Notes: generated from the letters alone by a model not told the origin. Shown: positions 1-5,603, numbered from the stretch's first letter. The stretch: 7,101 nucleotides of DNA from Candidatus Galloscillospira excrementavium (GCA_018711785.1 DVHW01000125.1:1-7101); one strand, 5' to 3'. Translations and numbers: made by a program.

Positions 1-528
1 CCCCCGGACCAGCACCTTCACGTTGCTGGTGGCGGTGAGGCCCCGGTCGGCGATGGTGACCATATACAGGTGATTGGTGACCAGAGGGTTCCCGCTGGAG
101 AGGGTGGTGCCGTCGGTCATGTCGATGAGCCCCGGCGTGGTGGGGGACACGCAGTTGGCCGTGCCCACCCGGAGCATGATCTCACAGCCCACGCCGCCGA
201 TGAGGGTCTGCCCCTGGGCCACGTCCACCACCGAGAAGGCGGCGCTGGTCCCGCCGCCCCCGGACTGGGCCAGGGCGCTCTCCATCTCCTGGGTGTAGGC
301 GTCGATGAGTGCGTTGAAGTTCTCGGTCAGAGCCTGCTCCCGCTCGGCGATCTTGGCGTCGGTCTGGGACAGCAGGTCCGGCGTCAGCTTGTCGGTGAGG
401 TAGCTCAGGCTCACCAGCGGGTCGCTCTGGCTGCCCTGCTGCCCCGCGGCCAGGGCCACGCCCAGCAGGGTGCCGGCCACCAGCACGCCGGCGGCCAGGC
501 GGGGGAGCCATGTGTTCCGGTTGTTCAT
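1..528 (-). CDS. Secreted or membrane-tethered protein of unknown function (C-terminus beyond window)
   Basis: I do not recognise this protein. The open frame runs leftward from an ATG at 528 through 176 codons to the window edge without a stop. The start is supported by a perfect AGGAGGT (534-540) six bases upstream. Residues 1-27 look like a signal peptide: basic N-terminus (R4, R10), hydrophobic core at about 11-26, and an A-L-A site at 25-27. Residues 36-44 read DPLVSLSYL. Residues 45-88 are predominantly helical and charged (possible coiled coil), followed by a glycine linker GGGG (90-93). A beta-rich region from about 96 onward contains Cys115 and Cys126 and many Gly/Thr/Val residues, ending at VKVLVRG. 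It is probably exported and acts outside the membrane. It lies 92 bp downstream of ndoA on the same strand, so co-transcription is possible but not shown. That it is a gene is near certain; its function is open. Confidence 0.8.
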   Translation of the reverse strand, partial: MNNRNTWLPRLAAGVLVAGTLLGVALAAGQQGSQSDPLVSLSYLTDKLTPDLLSQTDAKIAEREQALTENFNALIDAYTQEMESALAQSGGGGTSAAFSVVDVAQGQTLIGGVGCEIMLRVGTANCVSPTTPGLIDMTDGTTLSSGNPLVTNHLYMVTIADRGLTATSNVKVLVRG

Positions 529-533
529 GGGGG

Positions 534-540
534 ACCTCCT
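534..540 (-). promoter_or_regulatory. Ribosome binding site of the secreted protein gene
   Basis: On the minus strand AGGAGGT lies six bases before the ATG at 528. This strong Shine-Dalgarno fixes the start of a reading frame that leaves the window and would otherwise be easy to miss. Confidence 0.8.
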
Positions 541-565
541 ATGTAGACGATACGTTTTTTATTCT

Positions 566-601
566 CGCGGGCGGGACGGCCCTCGGACCCTCCCGCCCGC
601 G
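566..601. other. GC-rich hairpin between ndoA and the secreted protein gene
   Basis: An 11-bp perfect inverted repeat (566-576 and 591-601, CGCGGGCGGGA and its complement) encloses a 14-nt loop. Read leftward, the direction of the flanking genes, the stem is followed by an A-rich stretch and not by U residues, so it is not a canonical intrinsic terminator for ndoA. The T6 run (555-560) lies on the plus strand on the left side of the stem, the wrong side for plus-strand termination too. It could stabilise the 3' end of the ndoA mRNA or weaken read-through. Confidence 0.5.
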
Positions 602-620
602 TGTTCTGTGTTCCAATGGC

Positions 621-986
621 TTAGACCATCTGCTGTGGATGCAGACCGAAGCTGACCGCGATGGCCGCGTCCACCCGCTCCATCAGGGCCTCGTCCAGCC
701 GGCCCATGTGCTCCCGCAGGCGCCGTTTGTCCAGCGTGCGGATCTGCTCCAGCAGGACCACCGAGTCCTTGGGCAGCCCGTAGCAGTTGGCCGGGAGCGC
801 AATGTGGGTCGGGAGGCGGGCCTTGCCCGTCTGGGAGGTGATGGCGGCGGCGATGATGGTGGGGCTGTGGCGGTTGCCGGTGTCGTTCTGGATGACGAGG
901 ACCGGGCGCACGCCCCCCTGCTCGCTGCCCACCACGGGGCTCAGGTCGGCATAAAAAATGTCTCCACGCTTGACGCTGTTATCCAC
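621..986 (-). CDS. ndoA: EndoA/MazF-family mRNA interferase (type II toxin)
   Basis: This is a 121-residue MazF/PemK-family endoribonuclease, very close in sequence to Bacillus subtilis EndoA (116 aa), which cuts single-stranded mRNA at short U-containing sites. Residues 6-34 hold the family signature KRGDIFYADLSPVVGSEQGG followed by VRPVLVIQN. Arg27 and Thr50 align with EndoA catalytic Arg25 and Thr48. RLPTH (57-61) and VVLLEQIRTLDKRRL in the second half are also typical. The start is GTG (986-984): an in-frame TGA lies just upstream and no other start follows before the conserved KRGD. The SD is weak, GGAG about 11 bases upstream. It sits downstream of alr as in Bacillus, but no EndoAI-type antitoxin gene lies between them, only a 207-bp gap. 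Identification is firm; cleavage specificity is inferred only from the family. Confidence 0.95.
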   Translation of the reverse strand: MDNSVKRGDIFYADLSPVVGSEQGGVRPVLVIQNDTGNRHSPTIIAAAITSQTGKARLPTHIALPANCYGLPKDSVVLLEQIRTLDKRRLREHMGRLDEALMERVDAAIAVSFGLHPQQMV

Positions 987-1053
987 AAAAGCTCACACTC
1001 CGCGGTTCGATAGTCACCGTCGTCACAGGGGTCTCTCCCCGGCCTGCGGTCAC
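979..1053 (-). CDS. Possible 24-codon leader ORF overlapping the ndoA start
   Basis: A GTG at 1053 opens a 24-residue frame that ends in TAA at 979, overlapping the first bases of ndoA by eight nucleotides. GGAG with an 8-base spacer precedes it, a better SD arrangement than that of ndoA itself. The peptide begins VTAGRGETPV and shows no ribbon-helix-helix pattern, so it is not a recognisable EndoAI antitoxin. It may serve translational coupling, or be chance. Coding status is uncertain. Confidence 0.2.
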   Translation of the reverse strand: MTAGRGETPVTTVTIEPRSVSFCG

Positions 1054-1080
1054 TATTGATTCTCCCACGGGGCGGCGGGA

Positions 1081-1086
1081 TTTATA
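1081..1086 (-). promoter_or_regulatory. Candidate -10 element for ndoA
   Basis: TATAAA on the minus strand lies about 95 bp upstream of the ndoA GTG, just after the putative alr terminator. No convincing -35 box is present at 16-18 bp; TTGGAA at 1095-1100 is only 8 bp away. It would give ndoA its own transcript. Weak call, based on position and the -10 match only. Confidence 0.25.
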
Positions 1087-1098
1087 CACAGCCCTTCC

Positions 1099-1120
1099 AA
1101 AAAACAGCGGAAACGCTGCT
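1099..1120 (-). terminator. Putative intrinsic terminator of alr
   Basis: On the minus strand AGCAGCG (1120-1114), a TTTC loop and CGCTGTT (1109-1103) form a 7-bp stem with one G-T wobble, and T residues continue to 1099. It lies about 75 bp after the alr stop. The stem is short, so termination may be partial and some alr transcripts could read through into ndoA. Confidence 0.45.
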
Positions 1121-1193
1121 CCCCCGCCGCCGGCCGGCCCGGCCTCCCCCGAGCCAGTTTATGCGGCGGGAACCTCGGATGTGCGCAGAGGCG

Positions 1194-2327
1194 CTACTCC
1201 TCCCGGTAGATGCGGCTCACCCGTCTGGACACGCCGCAGAGCAGCTCGTACTGGATGGTGCCCACGGCGTCCGCCTTCTCCTCGATGGGCAGCTCCGGGC
1301 CCCAGAGGGTGGCGGTGTCGCCCACCGCGGCCTCCGGCACGTCGGTCACGTCCACCATGCACAAGTCCATGCACACCCGGCCCACGATGGGGCAGCGCCG
1401 GCCCCGGAGGAGCACCTCCCCCCGGTTGGAGAGCAAGCGGGGCAGCCCGTCGGCATAGCCCACGCCCAGCACCGCCAGGCGGCTGTCCCGGGTCAGGGTG
1501 TGGGTGCGGCCGTAGCTGATGCAGGAGCCCGCCGGGAGGGAGCGCACCGCGGCCACCCGGGCCCGGAAGGCCATCACCGGGCGCAGGCCCGGCCCGTCCA
1601 GCCCCTCACAGCCGGGGGCGGGGTAGTGCCCGTACAGGGCGATGCCCGGCCGCACCATATCCAGATAGGTACAGGGATAGTTTAACACAGCGGCGCTGGC
1701 CGCGCAATGGCGGATTTGAAAGGTCACGCCCCGCTCCTCCAGGCCGCGGAGCACATCCAGGAAGCGGGTGAACTGGCCCATGGTGTACTCCTCGCTGCCG
1801 TCGGCGTCGGCAAAGTGGGTGAAGATGCCCTCCGCCTCCAGCCCGGGCAGGGCGCACAGGGCGGCGATCTCCTCCACCGCCCCGCCCAGGTCCCCGCCGC
1901 CGGCCAGGAAGCCCAGGCGGCCCATGCCGGTGTCTACCTTCACATGGACCTTCAGCTTCTTCCCCGCCGCCCGGGCCGCCGCCGAGAGGGCCCGGCCGGT
2001 CTCCAGGTCGGGGACGTTCTGGGTCAGGTCCAGCTCCAGCAGCCGGGCGGCCTGCTCCGGCGGGGTGGCCCCCAGGATGAGGATGGGCCCCCCCACTCCG
2101 GCGGCGCGGAGCTCGGCCGCCTCGCTGACGCAGGCCACCGCCAGGTACTCCGCCCCAAGCTCCTTTAATTTCCGGGCCACCGGGACCGCCCCGTGGCCGT
2201 AGGCATCCGCCTTCACCACGCCTAAAAAGCGGCAGCCCCGGGGAAGGGGCGCCCGCAGGGCGCGGTAGTTGTGCTCCAGCGCGCCCAGGTCGATGTCCGC
2301 CCAGGCGCGTGCTCTCAGTTCCTCCAT
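1194..2327 (-). CDS. alr: Alanine racemase (PLP-dependent)
   Basis: Alanine racemase interconverts L- and D-alanine in the cytoplasm and supplies D-Ala for peptidoglycan. The 377-residue length is normal for the family. Lys39 in VVKADAYGHG is the PLP Schiff-base lysine. Tyr272 in SCISYGRTH is the second catalytic base. Arg137 (DTGMGRLG) and Arg226 (MVRPGIALYG) match the arginines that position substrate carboxylate and the PLP ring nitrogen. IFTHFADAD (168-176), GVGYADGLPR (288-297) and the C-terminal GRVCMDLCMVDVT block are further family landmarks. I chose the ATG at 2327, giving MEELRARAWADID, because it matches the usual Alr N-terminus and has a GAGGGAAG SD upstream. The open frame extends to 2420, but that extension runs through the promoter and leader hairpin. 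It is read divergently from the phasin-like/ubiB operon and lies upstream of ndoA, as in Bacillus. Confidence 0.96.
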   Translation of the reverse strand: MEELRARAWADIDLGALEHNYRALRAPLPRGCRFLGVVKADAYGHGAVPVARKLKELGAEYLAVACVSEAAELRAAGVGGPILILGATPPEQAARLLELDLTQNVPDLETGRALSAAARAAGKKLKVHVKVDTGMGRLGFLAGGGDLGGAVEEIAALCALPGLEAEGIFTHFADADGSEEYTMGQFTRFLDVLRGLEERGVTFQIRHCAASAAVLNYPCTYLDMVRPGIALYGHYPAPGCEGLDGPGLRPVMAFRARVAAVRSLPAGSCISYGRTHTLTRDSRLAVLGVGYADGLPRLLSNRGEVLLRGRRCPIVGRVCMDLCMVDVTDVPEAAVGDTATLWGPELPIEEKADAVGTIQYELLCGVSRRVSRIYREE

Positions 2328-2366
2328 TGGCGCTTCCCTCTTTGAATCACGATGAGATTGGCCGCT

Positions 2367-2403
2367 CCGCCGGTCCCGGGGCAAAGCGCGGCCGGACCGG
2401 CGG
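2367..2403 (-). promoter_or_regulatory. Perfect 10-bp inverted repeat in the alr leader
   Basis: CCGCCGGTCC (2367-2376) and its exact complement (2394-2403) flank a 17-nt loop. The right arm coincides with the predicted alr start point (about 2402), so the transcript would begin with this hairpin and keep it about 40 nt upstream of the start codon. It may act as a 5' stabilising stem or as a DNA operator overlapping the start site. The inverted repeat is seen directly; its role is inferred. Confidence 0.5.
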
Positions 2404-2408
2404 CCCCT

Positions 2409-2437
2409 ATTATACACCACATCGGGCCCCAGGGCAA
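2409..2437 (-). promoter_or_regulatory. Sigma-A-type promoter of alr
   Basis: On the minus strand a consensus -10 TATAAT (2414-2409) lies 17 bp from a -35 TTGCCC (2437-2432), which matches TTGACA at four of six positions. The predicted start is near 2402, giving an untranslated leader of about 75 nt before the alr ATG. Confidence 0.7.
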
Positions 2438-2470
2438 GGCGCCGGACGTTTTCCGCGGGAGGGCGCAGTT

Positions 2471-2494
2471 TCTAATGTGCTTTTAATCTAATGT
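2471..2494. repeat. 8-bp direct repeat TCTAATGT, 16-bp spacing
   Basis: TCTAATGT occurs at 2471-2478 and again at 2487-2494 within the only AT-rich patch of the divergent intergenic region, about 50-70 bp upstream of the predicted start of the rightward operon. It could be a regulator half-site pair or part of an AT-rich UP-element-like tract. Function is unknown. Confidence 0.35.
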
Positions 2495-2526
2495 TTACAA
2501 AATTTCAAAGACGCCCGGCGGATTTG

Positions 2527-2535
2527 TGTTATAAT
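2527..2535 (+). promoter_or_regulatory. Extended -10 promoter of the phasin-like/ubiB operon
   Basis: TGTTATAAT is a full extended -10 (TG, one base, TATAAT). The position 17 bp upstream (2507-2512) has no good -35 box, which is common for extended -10 promoters, and AT-rich sequence precedes it. The predicted start is near 2542, about 40 nt before the ATG at 2584. Confidence 0.7.
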
Positions 2536-2583
2536 AGCCTCAGAAAGCCACCCAAACACCAACACCGAACAGGAGGTATTTTT

Positions 2584-2958
2584 ATGATGGAAGATCTGGG
2601 CAAGAGCCTGCTGAACGTAGCCATGGCCGGTATCGGCGCGGTGGCCATCCTGGCCGAGAAGGCCGCCGAGGTGGGCAAGGTCTGCGCCGAGAAGGGGGCT
2701 GAGACCCTGGAGAAGGGCCGGGCCCTCAACGAGGAGCTCAAGCGCAAGGGCGAACAGGTGGCCCAGGAGCGCCGGGAGCGCTACGCCAATGAGGCGCTGG
2801 GGCGCCTGACCGCCGAGGAGCGGGAGGCCCTGCGCCGGAAGCTGGCCGACCTGGACGCCAAGGAGGCCGAGGCCAAGGCGGAGGCCGAGAAGGCCGCCGC
2901 TGAAGCGGAGAAGGTCATCCACATCGACATCGACGACACGCCCGGCGACGGCGAATGA
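2584..2958 (+). CDS. Phasin-like coiled-coil protein upstream of ubiB
   Basis: This 124-residue, Ala/Glu/Lys-rich protein resembles the small phasin-like (PHA-granule-protein-like) proteins found in Clostridia. Residues 5-31 form a hydrophobic to amphipathic helix (LLNVAMAGIGAVAILAEKAAE), which could associate peripherally with membrane or lipid. Residues 32-58 hold the KGAETLEKGRALNEELKRKG segment, typical of this type. Residues 60-110 are a long charged helix, probably a coiled coil, and the tail VIHIDIDDTPGDGE is acidic. The ATG at 2584 is chosen because AGGAGG ends seven bases upstream; a second ATG follows directly, and the longer open frame from 2491 would run through the promoter. Its stop overlaps the ubiB start (ATGA), so the two are probably translationally coupled. 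The similarity to phasins is from pattern, and the biochemical role is not known. No PHA synthesis gene is visible here. Confidence 0.8.
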   Translation: MMEDLGKSLLNVAMAGIGAVAILAEKAAEVGKVCAEKGAETLEKGRALNEELKRKGEQVAQERRERYANEALGRLTAEEREALRRKLADLDAKEAEAKAEAEKAAAEAEKVIHIDIDDTPGDGE

Positions 2959-4526
2959 GTCCCCGCCCCGAGGGCGGGCGGCTGCGGGAGATCCTGGAGA
3001 TCCTCGCCAGGCACCAGATCGCCCGCGGCCTCACGCCGGAAAAGCTCCGCGCCATTCTGGAGGAGCTGGGCCCCACCTTTGTCAAGCTGGGCCAGATTTT
3101 GTCCATGCGCCGCGACATGCTGCCGGAGGAGTACTGCCGGGAGCTTGGTAAACTGCGCGCCGATGTGGCGCCCATGCCCTTTTCTCAGGTCAAAACGCTG
3201 CTGGAGGCGGAGTACCGGAGGGGGCTGGAGGAGGTATTTTCCTCCTTCAGCCCGACCTCTCTGGGCTCCGCCTCCATTGCGCAGGTCCACGCCGCCGTCC
3301 TGCCGGACGGGCGGCATGTGGCGGTCAAGCTCCAGCGCCCCGGCGTGGCCGAGACCATGGAGCGGGACATCGCCCTGCTGCGCCGGGCCGCGGGGCCCAT
3401 CTCCCTCACCGACCTGGGCGGCGTGCTGGACTGGAACCAGCTCCTGGACGAGCTGTGGTCCGCAGCCCAGCAGGAGCTGGACTTCCTGGCCGAGGCCAAG
3501 AACGCCGAGGAGTTCCGGGCCAAGAATCAGTCGGTCAGGAGCTTCTCCTGTCCGGAGGTCCTCCGGACGTACACCAGCGAGCGGGTGCTGGTGATGGAGT
3601 ACATCGACGGCATCCCCATCGATCAGGGCGACAGGCTGGAGGCTGCGGGCTACGACCGGGAGGACATCGGCCGCAAGCTGGCGGGCCAGTATGTCAAGCA
3701 GGTGGTGGACGACGGCTTTTTCCACGCAGACCCCCACCCGGGTAATCTGGTGGTCCGGGGCGGGGCCATCGCCTGGCTGGACCTGGGGATGATGGGCCGC
3801 CTCTCCCGGCGGGACCAGCGGGCCCTCCGGGAGGGGGTGCGGACCTTTGCCGAGGGGGACGTGGACGGCTTCCGCGCCGCCGTGCTCTCCATCGCCGTGT
3901 GCCGGGGCCCTGTGGATGAGGAGGCACTCAGCGCCGACCTGCGGCAGATGATGGACCGGTACGGCTCCGCCGCCCTGGGTACCCTGGACCTGGGGGAGGC
4001 GCTGAAGGACTTCTTCGCCCTGGCCAAGAAGCACCGCATCGCCCTGCCCGACGGCATCGCCCTCCTGGGCCGGGGCATCCTCACCCTGGAGGGCACCCTG
4101 GCCGCCTTCTCCCCTGAGCTCGACCTGCTGGAGATTCTGAAGGACCACGTCAAGGCCCAGGCCCTCGCCTCCTTTGACTGGAAGGCCGAGCTGGAGGAGC
4201 AGGCCTGGCGCCTCCTCACCTCCGGCCCCAAGGCGGCGGGGCTGCCCGGCCAGGCCGCCGAGGTGCTCCGCACCGTGCAGAAGGGACAGGCCAGGGTCAC
4301 CGTCCAGCTGGCCGGCCAGGAGCGGGAGGGCCAGCGGCGGGAGCGGTGGGTAAACCGGCTCATCCGGTGCCTGCTGTGCTGCGCCCTGCTGCTGGGCGGG
4401 TGCCTGCTGTGTACCGCCGGGCTCTCCCCCGCCCCGCTGGGCATCCCCGTGCCCGCCTGGGTGTGCTTCGCCCTGGCCGCCGTCTTGGGCGGGCAGCTGC
4501 TCTGGACTATGCGGCCCAAAAAGTGA
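2955..4526 (+). CDS. ubiB: UbiB/AarF (ABC1/ADCK) family atypical kinase-like membrane protein
   Basis: The 523-residue product has the ordered motifs of the UbiB/COQ8 family. They are the KxGQ motif (Lys44-Leu-Gly-Gln47, FVKLGQILSMR), the Ala-rich-loop equivalent GSAS (104-107) in SIAQVHAA, the ATP-site lysine Lys125 (VAVKLQRPG), ELDFLAEAKNAEEFR, the hinge VLVMEYIDG, the catalytic loop HADPHPGN (257-264), and the metal-binding DLG (Asp276). Two hydrophobic segments (about 470-491 and 499-519) should anchor the C-terminus in the membrane, as in E. coli UbiB (546 aa). Family members support quinone or lipid metabolism through ATPase activity. An anaerobic Clostridium-like host makes no ubiquinone, so the substrate here is unknown and the symbol denotes family only. 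The ATG overlaps the stop of the phasin-like gene by four bases, indicating coupling. Transcription ends at the palindrome that starts eight bases after the stop. Confidence 0.93.
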   Translation: MSPRPEGGRLREILEILARHQIARGLTPEKLRAILEELGPTFVKLGQILSMRRDMLPEEYCRELGKLRADVAPMPFSQVKTLLEAEYRRGLEEVFSSFSPTSLGSASIAQVHAAVLPDGRHVAVKLQRPGVAETMERDIALLRRAAGPISLTDLGGVLDWNQLLDELWSAAQQELDFLAEAKNAEEFRAKNQSVRSFSCPEVLRTYTSERVLVMEYIDGIPIDQGDRLEAAGYDREDIGRKLAGQYVKQVVDDGFFHADPHPGNLVVRGGAIAWLDLGMMGRLSRRDQRALREGVRTFAEGDVDGFRAAVLSIAVCRGPVDEEALSADLRQMMDRYGSAALGTLDLGEALKDFFALAKKHRIALPDGIALLGRGILTLEGTLAAFSPELDLLEILKDHVKAQALASFDWKAELEEQAWRLLTSGPKAAGLPGQAAEVLRTVQKGQARVTVQLAGQEREGQRRERWVNRLIRCLLCCALLLGGCLLCTAGLSPAPLGIPVPAWVCFALAAVLGGQLLWTMRPKK

Positions 4527-4534
4527 GCGGGAAA

Positions 4535-4580
4535 GAAAACAAGGTGTGACAAGCAATATTGCTTGTCACACCTTGTTTTC
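4535..4580. terminator. 46-bp perfect palindrome, bidirectional terminator between ubiB and gluQRS
   Basis: Bases 4535-4557 are the exact reverse complement of 4558-4580, with no mismatches and no spacer. Each strand begins GAAAAC and ends GTTTTC, so RNA from either side folds into a long stem ending in a U run, a bidirectional intrinsic terminator for the convergent ubiB (+) and gluQRS (-). The right arm contains the last five codons of gluQRS, including its TGA stop. Confidence 0.85.
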
Positions 4581-5540
4581 GTCCAGCCACTCTACCGGGA
4601 CAACGATGTCCTCCCGGGGCACCTTGTCCCAGGAGAACGCCGGGACCAGCTCGCCGGGTGAGACCGGCTCCGCCGTGGGCCGCAGCCCCGCCAGGAAGGC
4701 CAGCCGGCCCACCACCTCCCCGGGGGTGTGCCGCGCCCGGAGGGCGCCCATGTCCAGGTCCCGCTCCCGCTTGGACAGCCGGTGTCCGTCGGGGGCCAGG
4801 AGGAGGGGCACATGGGAAAACTCCGGCGGCTCCAGGCCCAGCTGCTCATAGAGCCACAGCTGCCGGGGGGTGGAGTCCAGCAGGTCCCTCCCCCGGACCA
4901 CCTGGGTGATGCCCATGGCCCCGTCGTCGGCCGCCACCGCCAGCTGATAGGCGTACACCCCGTCGGAGCGGCGGACGATGAAGTCCCCGCAGTCCCGGGC
5001 CAGATTCTCCCGGAAGGGCCCCTGCTTCCCATCTGTAAAGGCAACCTCCCTGTCAGGCACTCTGACCCGCCAGGCGGGGCGCCGCCCCTGGGCCTCCCGC
5101 GCCCGGCGCTCCTCCGCCGTCAGATGCCGGCAGGTGCCGGGGTAGACAGCGGAACCGTCGGAGCGGTGGGGGGCGGAGGCAGCCAGCCGCTCTGCCCGGG
5201 TGCAGTAGCAGGGGTAGACCAGCCCCCGCTCCGCCAGGGTGCGGAAGCAGGCGGCGTAGTAGTCCGTCCGCTCGCTCTGGCGGTAGGGCCCGTGGGGCCC
5301 GCCCGCGCCGTAGCCCTCGTCCCAGTCCAGGCCCAGCCAGCGCAGGTCGTCGGCGAGCTGGAGGGCATACGCCTCCCGGCAGCGGTCGGGGTCCAGGTCC
5401 TCCATCCGCAGCACCATGGTCCCCCCGGCGGCGCGCACCGACAGCCAGGCGAGCAGGGCGGAGAACAGGTTGCCCAGGTGCATCCGCCCGCTGGGGCTGG
5501 GGGCGAAGCGGCCCCGGAGGGCGGTATGTTCTTCTGTCAT
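4566..5540 (-). CDS. gluQ: Glutamyl-Q tRNA(Asp) synthetase
   Basis: GluQRS activates glutamate and attaches it to the queuosine base at the wobble position of tRNA(Asp). It is a class I synthetase catalytic domain without the anticodon-binding domain. The 324 residues fit this and are far short of full GltX. The HIGH-type motif is His21-Leu-Gly-Asn24 in FAPSPSGRMHLGN, and the KMSKS-type motif is RLSK (254-257). The zinc ligands Cys111, Cys113, Tyr133 and Cys137 match the Cys-x-Cys, Tyr, Cys arrangement of E. coli GluQ. RMEDLDPDR (45-53), YAYQLAVAADD and ITQVVRGRDLL are also conserved. The ATG at 5540 begins MTEEHTALRGRFAPSPSG, with GGGGAG about seven bases upstream. The last residues ENKV and the stop are encoded inside the terminator palindrome. 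It lies directly downstream of the rpoC terminator, with no obvious promoter of its own. A truncated GltX paralogue is the alternative. Confidence 0.92.
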   Translation of the reverse strand: MTEEHTALRGRFAPSPSGRMHLGNLFSALLAWLSVRAAGGTMVLRMEDLDPDRCREAYALQLADDLRWLGLDWDEGYGAGGPHGPYRQSERTDYYAACFRTLAERGLVYPCYCTRAERLAASAPHRSDGSAVYPGTCRHLTAEERRAREAQGRRPAWRVRVPDREVAFTDGKQGPFRENLARDCGDFIVRRSDGVYAYQLAVAADDGAMGITQVVRGRDLLDSTPRQLWLYEQLGLEPPEFSHVPLLLAPDGHRLSKRERDLDMGALRARHTPGEVVGRLAFLAGLRPTAEPVSPGELVPAFSWDKVPREDIVVPVEWLDENKV

Positions 5541-5564
5541 GGGGCCACTCCCCTCTCCTCCTGT

Positions 5565-5603
5565 AAAATATCCCCGGCATCGCTCTGATGCCGGGGATAT
5601 TTT
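5565..5603 (-). terminator. Strong intrinsic terminator of rpoC
   Basis: A perfect 17-bp stem (5565-5581 and 5587-5603, core ATATCCCCGGCATC) with a 5-nt loop is flanked by A4 and T4-5 runs. Read leftward it ends rpoC, whose stop is about 20 bp away. The symmetrical A/T ends would let it work on the other strand as well. Its distal end lies only about 24 bp from the gluQRS ATG, next to the SD region. Confidence 0.92.

Noticed and set aside
1056..1685. Plus-strand 209-codon frame antisense to alr
   Set aside because: It is a His/Pro/Gly/Ala-rich shadow of the alr coding strand with no SD and no family signature.
2328..2420. 31-residue N-terminal extension of alr
   Set aside because: The extension is encoded by the promoter -10 region and leader hairpin. 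The ATG at 2327 has an SD and gives the standard Alr N-terminus with the PLP lysine at position 39.
2494..2535. TTTACA as the -35 box for the TATAAT at 2530
   Set aside because: The spacing is 30 bp, far too long for a sigma-A promoter; the extended -10 explains the site better.
2491..2583. 31-residue N-terminal extension of the phasin-like protein
   Set aside because: It would start upstream of the extended -10 promoter and has no SD, whereas the ATG at 2584 follows AGGAGG at ideal distance.
2781..4556. 591-codon open frame on the minus strand, antisense to ubiB
   Set aside because: It is a shadow of the GC-rich ubiB coding strand: composition is dominated by Gly, Leu, Gln, Pro and His, no motif is recognisable, and it has no SD. 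The plus-strand frame carries all the UbiB family motifs.
4535..4580. Palindrome as an insertion-sequence end or phage attachment site
   Set aside because: There is no transposase or integrase, no target duplication and no second copy in the window; the position between two convergent stops with A/T-run ends fits a terminator.
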